Notes under the pieces: model-generated
What the model was told of the DNA's origin: nothing
The model's database searches: none
Seen by the model: only the letters and a program-made list of their open reading frames with translations
In this document: piece by piece, positions 36,997-44,188 of the stretch
How positions within the stretch are numbered: position 1 is the first letter of the stretch
Layout: each line of letters starts with the position of its first letter
Assembly (NCBI RefSeq): GCF_005116645.1
Contig: NZ_SWCM01000007.1
Location: forward strand, 219,164-283,163
Reading direction: 5' to 3'
Source of the DNA: Desulfopila sp. IMCC35006
GTDB lineage: Bacteria > Desulfobacterota > Desulfobulbia > Desulfobulbales > Desulfocapsaceae
Length of the DNA stretch: 64,000 nucleotides
Made by a program: the position numbers and the translations under genes

Positions 36997-38274
36997 ATGA
37001 TCACGGTCTTGCTGATTTTCTTTTTCTTTATCATCATTGGTCTGCCCATTGGAGTTACGCTTGGGGTTGCCGGTATCGCCGGCCTGGTCCAGATCGGCGG
37101 TGACAATTTCCTGACGATGGCCCCGAAGCGGTATTTTGAAGGACTGGATCTCTTTACCTTTATGGCCATGCCCTTTTTTATTCTTGCCGGCGAAATTATG
37201 AACCGCTCCGGCATCACTGAAAAACTGGCAGATTTTGCCAATGCCCTGGTGGGGTATCTCCGCGGCGGTCTTGCCCATTCCAATATGATCGCCTCGGTGC
37301 TGTTTGCCGGCATGACCGGTGCGGCTGTCGCCGACGCGGCTGCCTTTGGCAACACCCTGGTTCCGGCCATGGTAAAGCAAGGGTATACCCGTCGCTTTGC
37401 CTGTGCGGTGACGGTTGCCGGATCCATCATCGGTCCCACCATTCCTCCATCCAATCTGATGGTCATCTACGGATCGCTCATGGGGGTTTCCATTGCCGGA
37501 CTTTTCGCCGCAGGCATCGTCCCCGGACTGCTTATCTGTGTCTTGTGCATGGCGGTCATTGCTCTTTTGGGTAAACGGTTGAATCTTCCCAAAAGCAAAG
37601 ATCGCTTCAGCCTGATCCGCATATTCTGGGCGTTTAAGTCAAGTTTTCTTGCCATTCTCATGCCCGGCATCATTCTGGGGGGGATACTTTTCGGTATTGT
37701 TACGCCAACGGAAGCGGCAGCCATTGCCGTGTTTTACGCCCTGTTTATCGGTGGGGTCGTCTACCGGGCGCTGAGCTTTAGTGACATTGTCGAAATGCTG
37801 ATTCGGACTGCACGAATTACCGGCATAGTGTTTCTGATCATCGCCAGCGCTTCCATTTTGAGCTGGTGGATGACTTTTATGCAGATTCCCCAGAAGATTG
37901 CGGCGTTTTTTCTGTTTCTGTCGAGCAACCCCAATGTCATTATCGCCCTGATTCTCTCCCTGCTGCTCGTTGTGGGCATGTTTATGGATATCAACGCCGC
38001 ACTGATCATCCTGGCGCCGGTGTTGGGCCCGCTTACCACAACCATCGGTATGGATCCGGTTCATGCCGGTATTATGATCGTACTCACTTTAAATATCTCC
38101 CTGATGACTCCGCCGGTCGGCGCCTGCCTGTTCGTGATGTCGTCGGTTACCGGAGAGAGTATCGAGAAAATTTCCTATGCCTTGATTCCGTTTTTACTGG
38201 TGGAAATAGCCATACTTTTTGTAGTCGCGTTCTGGGCAGACTTGACCCTGTTCGTCCCAAGACTCCTTATGTAG
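36997..38274 (+). CDS. TRAP transporter large permease (DctM-type)
   Basis: A 425-residue membrane protein of the ion transporter superfamily with about twelve spans. Hallmarks are MPFFILAGEIMNRSGITEKL, GMTGAAVADAAAFGNTLVPAM, GGILFGIVTPTEAAAIAVFY and LMTPPVGACLFVMSSVTG. The start follows AGGGGAAATACA, ten bases after the small permease stop. It provides the transport path for the substrate bound by the downstream DctP protein. Confidence 0.93.
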   Translation: MITVLLIFFFFIIIGLPIGVTLGVAGIAGLVQIGGDNFLTMAPKRYFEGLDLFTFMAMPFFILAGEIMNRSGITEKLADFANALVGYLRGGLAHSNMIASVLFAGMTGAAVADAAAFGNTLVPAMVKQGYTRRFACAVTVAGSIIGPTIPPSNLMVIYGSLMGVSIAGLFAAGIVPGLLICVLCMAVIALLGKRLNLPKSKDRFSLIRIFWAFKSSFLAILMPGIILGGILFGIVTPTEAAAIAVFYALFIGGVVYRALSFSDIVEMLIRTARITGIVFLIIASASILSWWMTFMQIPQKIAAFFLFLSSNPNVIIALILSLLLVVGMFMDINAALIILAPVLGPLTTTIGMDPVHAGIMIVLTLNISLMTPPVGACLFVMSSVTGESIEKISYALIPFLLVEIAILFVVAFWADLTLFVPRLLM

Positions 38275-38379
38275 TGTCTCAACTGTTCGTGCAGCATGCT
38301 TTTCCCTTCCGGGAGGGGCAGAGAGTCATGGATGGCCTAAAATAACGGCAAAATGGTTGCCATAATCCAGGAGGTTAAG

Positions 38380-39405
38380 ATGAAAACTATGAAATTGTTG
38401 TCGGTTGTTATGCTGGCGACCGTGTTTGCGGCAGTAACTTTCGCAGGAACAGCCAGTGCGGCAAAAACCATAAAACTGCATCATTTGAACAAGGATGATC
38501 CCTTTGACAATCCTACCGGGGCCATGGCCACCGTGTTCAAAAGTCTGGTCGAAGCGGGTACCAATGGATCGGTCATGGTCCAGACCTTCCCCAGCGGACA
38601 GCTTGGCAAAGACCAGGATGTTCTGCAGCAGGTAAAAGCCGGGGTTATTGAAAGCGGCATCCATTCCGTCGGCGGATTTGCGTCAATTTACCCCCTTATC
38701 GGGGTGTTGGACGTACCTTTTGCCTTTCCCGATATAAGCAAGACCTACGAGGTGTTTGACGGGCCATTTGGCAAAAAACTGGCTGCCGACATTGAAAAGA
38801 AGACTGATCTTCATGTGCTTGGTTTTGGTGATTCCGGTGGTTTCTTTCAGCTGACCAACTCGAAACGACCCATTCACACTCCGGCGGATATGGCAGGTCT
38901 GAAAATCAGAACCATGGGGCTTGATACCCATAAAGCTATTATTACCGCCATGGGGGGACAGCCTGCCGCTATCTCCTGGTCCGAGGTGTATACCGCTTTG
39001 CAGACCGGCGTGGCCGACGGCCAGATGAACCCTGTTCCGATCATTGCCTTTGCCAAATTCCAGGAAGTTCAGAAATATCTCACCCTCAGCGGACACCTGT
39101 TCGCACCGTATGTCTGGACCATGAACCAAAAATTCTGGGACAGCCTGACCGACAGCGAAAAAGAGGTCGTCAGCTCGGCCGCTCAATCGGCAATCGTTGC
39201 CGGCCGAGGCATGGGGCGCGTGATTGAGGCCTCGGACCGGGGACTCCCCGAGCTCTCGAAAACGATGAAAGTCAACACGCTGACCCCGGCAGAGAAGGAA
39301 GCATTTAAAAAAGCTGCAGTCCCGGCCGTGAAGGCACTGATTGTCGAAAAATTCGGTGCTGAAGGGGAAGAAATGATGGGCGCATTTCTGGAGGCGGCAA
39401 AATAG
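38380..39405 (+). CDS. TRAP transporter substrate-binding protein (DctP-type)
   Basis: A 341-residue periplasmic protein. The signal peptide ends near TASA (about residue 27). The mature part has KTIKLHHLNKDDPFDNPTG and the DctP core GLKIRTMGLDTHK, where the Arg makes the salt bridge to a substrate carboxylate. YTALQTGVADGQMNP is also conserved. The substrate is a carboxylic acid of unknown identity; the divergent acyl-CoA genes suggest an acid fed into CoA-linked degradation. AGGAGG at 38369-38374 is a strong Shine-Dalgarno. Confidence 0.92.
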   Translation: MKTMKLLSVVMLATVFAAVTFAGTASAAKTIKLHHLNKDDPFDNPTGAMATVFKSLVEAGTNGSVMVQTFPSGQLGKDQDVLQQVKAGVIESGIHSVGGFASIYPLIGVLDVPFAFPDISKTYEVFDGPFGKKLAADIEKKTDLHVLGFGDSGGFFQLTNSKRPIHTPADMAGLKIRTMGLDTHKAIITAMGGQPAAISWSEVYTALQTGVADGQMNPVPIIAFAKFQEVQKYLTLSGHLFAPYVWTMNQKFWDSLTDSEKEVVSSAAQSAIVAGRGMGRVIEASDRGLPELSKTMKVNTLTPAEKEAFKKAAVPAVKALIVEKFGAEGEEMMGAFLEAAK

Positions 39406-39427
39406 ACCTGCACCTTCGATTTTTGTA

Positions 39428-39460
39428 CGGCTGCGGTGTCTGTTTTGCGTACCGCAGCCG
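39428..39460. terminator. Hairpin between convergent dctP and fusion gene
   Basis: CGGCTGCGGT and ACCGCAGCCG form a perfect 10-bp stem with a 13-base loop, 22 bases after the dctP stop. It is followed by GTATTGTC, so the T-tract is weak on the + strand. It probably ends TRAP transcription. Confidence 0.6.
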
Positions 39461-39517
39461 GTATTGTCGCGGCATATCAGCACTGGTCGGCTCAGGTGCA
39501 TTTTCCTGTCGGCAGGT

Positions 39518-40915
39518 TTACAGGTACATTTTCTTCAGCGTAATGATGGTTATCTCGCCGGGGCAGTTAAAGCGGACCGGAATGCTGGACGGTCCCAGGC
39601 CGCGGCTGGTATATCCCTGCATCTCCTGATACTTCCACTCTCCCACCGCAGTATAGCGCGGGGCTCTGCTGTTGGTCAGGATTGGCGCGCCATCCGCCCA
39701 GCAAATCTGGCCGCCGTGGGTGTGGCCGCAAAGATAGAGGCTGGCCTTTATCGCTGCGGCCTCGGTATACGCCTCGGGGGAGTGGGCAAGAAAAATTGAG
39801 AAATCCCCGGCAGAGATACCTTGTGCCGCCTGCTCTGCGTCATGCAGTCTATAGTAGTGTGGATCGTCAACGCCCATGATCCAGATCCTGGCGCCATCTT
39901 TTTCAACAGGCCACGAATCATTGACCAGCATTATGATTCCGGCCTCTTCACATTCCGGCAGCATTTCAATGCAGTCGTGATTGCCAAGCACGCCAAGAAT
40001 TCCGGATCGAGCCTGTACCGACTGCATGAAATTCTTCAATTTTTTTATGCATTCCTTGCTCTTGCCGTATGTTTTCATGCGGAAATCCCCGCCGACGCAG
40101 CAAAGATCAACATCCAGCTTATTTACGATTCCGGCTGCCTTGCGTTCCAGCCCAGCCAGGCCGTCCAGGTGCAAGTCGACCAGGAACATCACCCGGAATC
40201 CATCGAACGATTCCGGCAGCTCCTTAAACGAAAAAGTTTTTTCAACAATTCGAATATCGAGGGCGTTTTTAGCTCCGCGGGAATACAGACCGGTCAGCTT
40301 AAAGAACCAGGTCAGGAAAACCTGCTGTGATAGAAAACTGGTAAGATTGAACCATGTCTGCCATCTGGCCAGAGGCTCATGACAGGCGCGCCACTCGCGG
40401 ATCCGAATACTCGAACGAATACTACGTGGATATTTTTTCGGGAGTGGGCGCCTGGTAAGATGAATCCAGAAACGAGAACTCCAGTAGGCTGTGGCGATAA
40501 AGAGAAAGAGGATAGAAACGTTCTGCTGCAGATCCAGCTCAAGGTACTGGTTGAGAAAGAGCAGGGGAAAGAGAGCTTCGAAGATCTGGTCGAGAACCAC
40601 AACATCTTCCCCGGAGGCAAAGGTCGATCTGCGCTTTATGAAACTCGAAGCAAGGTCCCCGATCATGGCGAGAAGAGCGGCAATGGTGGCGACCCACCAG
40701 CTGACTCCAAGCAGGTAGAAGACAAGCGTGCCGCCTGTCACGCCGGCGATAATCCCTCGAATGGTTTTGTGCCTGCCGAAAATCGGTCGACCATCAAACC
40801 ACAAACTCCCCCCGTCTATAGCCAGACCGTACCGGTCGCCAAAGACAACCGAGGCGATTGGCGGAAGACCGTTGACCAGGAAGAGGAAAAATATAACCTT
40901 GCAGACATCGATCAT
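39518..40915 (-). CDS. Fusion of CDP-archaeol-synthase-like (CarS) domain and metallophosphoesterase
   Basis: A 465-residue two-domain protein. Residues 1-150 are a membrane domain with the CarS/CdsA-like signature: DGRPIFGRHKTIRG at 41-54, GDLASSFIKRR at 86-96, and LDQIFEALFPLL at 108-119. This family transfers CTP to a lipid phosphate. Residues 240-465 are a calcineurin-like phosphoesterase with a complete metal site: DLH (247-249), GGDF (275-278), GNHD (311-314), His378 and GHTH (397-400), as in YkuE- and LpxG-type lipid pyrophosphohydrolases. The frame is continuous. The two activities may act on related lipid nucleotides, which is inference. It is divergent from tupA and convergent with dctP. 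Confidence 0.85.
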   Translation of the reverse strand: MIDVCKVIFFLFLVNGLPPIASVVFGDRYGLAIDGGSLWFDGRPIFGRHKTIRGIIAGVTGGTLVFYLLGVSWWVATIAALLAMIGDLASSFIKRRSTFASGEDVVVLDQIFEALFPLLFLNQYLELDLQQNVSILFLFIATAYWSSRFWIHLTRRPLPKKYPRSIRSSIRIREWRACHEPLARWQTWFNLTSFLSQQVFLTWFFKLTGLYSRGAKNALDIRIVEKTFSFKELPESFDGFRVMFLVDLHLDGLAGLERKAAGIVNKLDVDLCCVGGDFRMKTYGKSKECIKKLKNFMQSVQARSGILGVLGNHDCIEMLPECEEAGIIMLVNDSWPVEKDGARIWIMGVDDPHYYRLHDAEQAAQGISAGDFSIFLAHSPEAYTEAAAIKASLYLCGHTHGGQICWADGAPILTNSRAPRYTAVGEWKYQEMQGYTSRGLGPSSIPVRFNCPGEITIITLKKMYL

Positions 40916-40948
40916 TTTCGCTGCTCTCTGTTGTTGGAGGAGCTCTGC

Positions 40949-41006
40949 AAAACGAACAGCTCACACCCTTCCATTCCGGCAGGCTGAGTTTGAGGGGCAA
41001 TCGGAA
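40949..41006. repeat. Dispersed 58-bp repeat, copy 1
   Basis: This segment, containing CACACCCTTCCATTCCGGC and TTTGAGGGGCAATC, matches 62931-62988 at 52 of 58 positions without gaps. It begins 34 bases upstream of the fusion gene start. The six differences do not follow a codon pattern. Confidence 0.85.
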
Positions 41007-41330
41007 TCAAGTATCATATCTATTCAAAATAAAGGCTTTATGCCACCTCAAAAATATCAAGCGCATCATGCGAGGCACGTAGAAAAAGTATTACGCCAGT
41101 GCAATAATCTATCCCGAGAGGATGCAAACGGGATTTTCGGTGTGATGCCGGGGAGCGGGGACTGCTGCGCCTTACCCGGCTGCACGCAAGACGGACTCTT
41201 CCCGCTCTGTGTTCTTGGTAATTTTCTGTCATTCTTTGGGCGGCAGGGTGCTAACTGTTGAAAACAATCCGAATCGTAGTATGTACTTTGTACTGTATTT
41301 ACCCGGCCGGTACTGGCGATAGAATTGTTA

Positions 41331-41336
41331 TATAAT
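41331..41336 (+). promoter_or_regulatory. Candidate -10 element of tupA
   Basis: TATAAT preceded by TTGTTA lies 14 bases before the tupA start codon, close for a leaderless-like short leader. No clear -35 is visible. AAGGAGATAAG then supplies the ribosome binding site. Confidence 0.4.
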
Positions 41337-41350
41337 ATTAAGGAGATAAG

Positions 41351-42205
41351 ATGAAAATTAGAAATATGCTGGGCGCGGTGCTCGTCACTTTGTTTGTCGC
41401 GCTGGCAGCCCATGCAGGGGATGGCTGTGAAGCAGTCTACGGTAATGGCGACAATCTTTTTACCCTGGCTACAGGGAGCCCCGGAGAACTCGGCTTGCTG
41501 AAAAAATTGGCAGATGAGTTTAACCGGGCGAATGGGACAACGATGTGTTGGAAAAAAGCGGGTTCGGGAAAATCACTGAAGCTTTTGCAGGAGAAGAAGG
41601 TCGACCTGGTGCTCGTTCATGCTCCTGCCGCGGAGAAAAAGGCGGTAGCCGAGGGATGGGCAATAAAACGCACCTTGATCGGATCGAATGAATTTTATAT
41701 TGTGGGTCCCAAAGATGATCCTGCCGGTATTGCTGGTGCCCGTTCGGCAGCTGATGCGTACTCCCGGATTGCCGCACATAAAGCTGCATTTTTCTCCCGT
41801 GGCGATAATTCGGGCACCAATAAAAAAGAGCTGAGTATCTGGAAAACTGCCGGAGTCAGTCCTGCCGGTAATTGGTACATCATCACCAAAGATTTCATGA
41901 TGGCGACCCTGAAGAGAGCCAATGACAGCAAAGGGTATTTTATGACAGACTCCTCCACCTGGGTCGCAGGTCAGAAAGACACGCCCGATCTGAAAATCCT
42001 CTTTAAAGGTGATCCTGTGCTGATCAATACGTATCACGGCCTGTGTCAACCGGAAGGTGCAACCAAGGGCCAGCCAGCCGCCTCTAAATTTATCGATTTC
42101 ATAGGTTCCCCCGAGGGGCAGGCAATTATCGGTACCTATGGTAAAGATTTGTATGGCACGTCCATGTATGATGACGCAGCTTATGCCAAACAATACGTCC
42201 ACTAG
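41351..42205 (+). CDS. tupA: Tungstate-binding periplasmic protein (TupA-like)
   Basis: A 284-residue periplasmic binding protein with a signal peptide (about residues 1-22, ending AHAG). The core reads LATGSPGELGLLKKLADEF, VDLVLVHAPAAEKKAVAEG, FYIVGPKDDPAGI, FFSRGDNSGTNKKELSIW and GNWYIITKDFMMATLKRAND, in the order and spacing of TupA. Tungstate is used by W-dependent formate dehydrogenases and aldehyde oxidoreductases common in sulfate reducers. No tupB or tupC follows, so the permease and ATPase must be elsewhere. AAGGAG precedes the ATG. An alternative is a related sulfate- or molybdate-type binder, but motif agreement favours TupA. Confidence 0.85.
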   Translation: MKIRNMLGAVLVTLFVALAAHAGDGCEAVYGNGDNLFTLATGSPGELGLLKKLADEFNRANGTTMCWKKAGSGKSLKLLQEKKVDLVLVHAPAAEKKAVAEGWAIKRTLIGSNEFYIVGPKDDPAGIAGARSAADAYSRIAAHKAAFFSRGDNSGTNKKELSIWKTAGVSPAGNWYIITKDFMMATLKRANDSKGYFMTDSSTWVAGQKDTPDLKILFKGDPVLINTYHGLCQPEGATKGQPAASKFIDFIGSPEGQAIIGTYGKDLYGTSMYDDAAYAKQYVH

Positions 42206-42446
42206 AAGCTGTCTGCAGTGATTACGAGTTATCGGGAGGATTGATTTCGCGATGTAATTTTGGTATCGGCTTTATTCTTGCAGCCCCAACCACCATTTTT
42301 ATGTGTAGCTGGGGCATTTAAAAGAAGCTTTCTACGGTGCTGGTTCATCATTTGCCTCCTTTCGCAAAATTAGTAGCAAAGTGATAAAGTATCAATACCT
42401 GGTTGTTGAAACACTTTTGACAAGATTTCCTTAAAGGGGACGATCA

Positions 42447-42971
42447 ATGGATCGTATTCAGATTGTACAAACTGATATCACTCAATTAAAGGTCGATGCA
42501 ATTGTCAATGCCGCAAACAAAAGCCTGCTGGGTGGTGGTGGTGTAGATGGGGCGATTCATAGAGCCGCTGGGCCTGAATTGTTAGATGCGTGTCGAAAGC
42601 TCGGTGGCTGCGCTACCGGCGATGCAAAAATAACCCGCGGATATAATCTTCCCGCAAAATTTGTGATTCATACTGTCGGCCCCATCTGGCAAGGCGGTGG
42701 CAGCAAGGAGAGATCCCTGCTGGCGTCGTGTTATCGCCAGAGTTTACTCTGTGGTATTGCTCATGGGGTAAAAACAATCGCATTTCCGGCAATCAGCTGT
42801 GGGGCATATGGTTTTCCTCTGACTGAAGCCTGTAATATTGCCATGCGGGAGGTCTGCGGTTTCCTCAATGAAAATACGGCGGTTGCCACAGTCTATTTTG
42901 CATGCTTTTCAGAAGAGGTGGAACAAGAGCTTAACAGAGCATATCGTGAATGGCAGGAAACAGGGGAATAG
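42447..42971 (+). CDS. Macrodomain protein (O-acetyl-ADP-ribose deacetylase-like)
   Basis: A 174-residue single macrodomain of the YmdB/MacroD type. The ADP-ribose loop has VNAANKSLLGGGGVDGAIHR, and later motifs are YNLPAKFVIHTVGP and ISCGAYGFP. The enzyme removes ADP-ribose from proteins or deacetylates O-acetyl-ADP-ribose. The start follows AAAGGGG. It is a single gene with its own leader; the preceding region contains GCCCCA/TGGGGC that could end the tupA transcript (about 42282-42318). Confidence 0.93.
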   Translation: MDRIQIVQTDITQLKVDAIVNAANKSLLGGGGVDGAIHRAAGPELLDACRKLGGCATGDAKITRGYNLPAKFVIHTVGPIWQGGGSKERSLLASCYRQSLLCGIAHGVKTIAFPAISCGAYGFPLTEACNIAMREVCGFLNENTAVATVYFACFSEEVEQELNRAYREWQETGE

Positions 42972-43054
42972 AAAAGAGAACCCCGACATGCGAGCATTAA
43001 AAAGAATTCTGGCTTATTTCTCGTTTACCGGGGTTATTTGGTATTTCTTTGATT

Positions 43055-43924
43055 CTAAAGTCTTCTTTTCCCTTTCCCTGGATGCTCGCTGCCCACTTTC
43101 ACAACATGTTCAGGGACATGGCACCCCAGACAATCCATCTTTCCGACCTGATCTTTGCGCCCACTGTGGCAATCCAGGCAACCTACATATTGGGCCGGTG
43201 TTGCAAAAGGTTCTAAGATTTGGTGATTGTCGGCATACTCGTTTATCAACTCAGCAGTTTTTGCCGCAGTATCGGCGCATATTTTACTGCACCGATCGTC
43301 TTTGTATCTGATTCCAGATTTGCTCGTATCAGCAACACTTACCCCTGCAGCCTTGCACCATTTACTGATAGAGATATGACAAAGGGGAGATTCGGAAACG
43401 GTGTGGGCACGCACATCTTCGTCTGGTATAGCCTCCTGTCCGGTTGTGGCGACAAACCCATCACAGTTTGCTGTCGGAAACAAGGTAGTTGAATACCAGC
43501 TCATCAGATGGTCGCCGAGCTCGCCATGCAGACCGATAAGATTGAGCACCGCCATACAGCCGTTAAGAATACCACACAGGGTACCCCAGCCAGCCACCCC
43601 ACCCGAGCCATATTTGTACATGCCCAGAGGCAGAAGATCCCATCCGGTGTTCTCTCCCTCATAAACTTCTTTGAAGGCCTGCATGAGACCAGAGGCTGCG
43701 CCATGCATACAGCCACCGTTGAAATAGTGATTGAAGGCACATTGCCTTACCATCTCTGGGTCAATTACAAAATCAATGTAAGGTAAGGGGAGACGGATTT
43801 CCTCTGCTGCCCTGGCACTCCCAGGGGTGGTGATAACAGCAGTGCTGGCGCCGACGGCAAGAGATGCGGCACCGACACTCCATGCGAGAAACTGGCGACG
43901 TGAGACTTGGTTCAGATCTTTCAT
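43055..43924 (-). CDS. Split-Soret-type c-type cytochrome, Tat-exported
   Basis: A 289-residue protein with a twin-arginine signal (SRRQFL at residues 8-13, then a hydrophobic stretch ending near SARA). Two c-haem motifs are close to the C-terminus: CLDCH (249-253) and CLGCH (265-269). The middle carries a C-GCAxxG-C-C-like arrangement (GTLCGILNGCMAVLNLI, ESPLCHIS). The combination of two haems in a compact tail and the Cys motifs matches the split-Soret cytochrome first found in Desulfovibrio. Its electron partner is unknown. It is transcribed alone and converges with the macrodomain gene. Confidence 0.85.
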   Translation of the reverse strand: MKDLNQVSRRQFLAWSVGAASLAVGASTAVITTPGSARAAEEIRLPLPYIDFVIDPEMVRQCAFNHYFNGGCMHGAASGLMQAFKEVYEGENTGWDLLPLGMYKYGSGGVAGWGTLCGILNGCMAVLNLIGLHGELGDHLMSWYSTTLFPTANCDGFVATTGQEAIPDEDVRAHTVSESPLCHISISKWCKAAGVSVADTSKSGIRYKDDRCSKICADTAAKTAELINEYADNHQILEPFATPAQYVGCLDCHSGRKDQVGKMDCLGCHVPEHVVKVGSEHPGKGKRRL

Positions 43925-44188
43925 CCTTCACCTCCTTGCTGTTTATGTTTATGGATATTCTTGTCAACTAACCGCATATGTCCACGTATTTGCAACAGAA
44001 CTATCAAAGAGACCCTCCACCGAATGAGTTTAACCTGGAGATCCTGATTTCTTCTCCATCACGCTCCAGTCCCAACGAGGCAATCGGCAGCGGCGCATGA
44101 TCCCACACCGCCTCCGGGGCGAGGAGTTTCCCACTTATGGTGCCCTGCGACTTCGTCCTATCCCCGCGCAATCCTGCCATCGCCTGTT

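Larger units (their letters stand above)
40916..41350. other. Divergent leader region with structured elements before tupA
   Basis: No gene is seen. The region holds a dispersed repeat copy (40949-41006). ATCCCG (41111-41116) is complementary to CGGGAT (41129-41134). GCCGGG (41147-41152) pairs with CCCGGC (41175-41180), and the following 41153-41161 pairs with 41199-41207 over nine bases. The last two stems interleave, as in an H-type pseudoknot. TATAAT at 41331-41336 is a good -10 element, but it lies after the stems, so they may belong to an upstream-initiated transcript. Confidence 0.45.

Noticed and set aside
42838..43311. 157-codon + frame downstream of the macrodomain gene
   Set aside because: It overlaps the macrodomain gene in another frame and then runs antisense to the Tat-exported cytochrome, whose haem motifs are clear.
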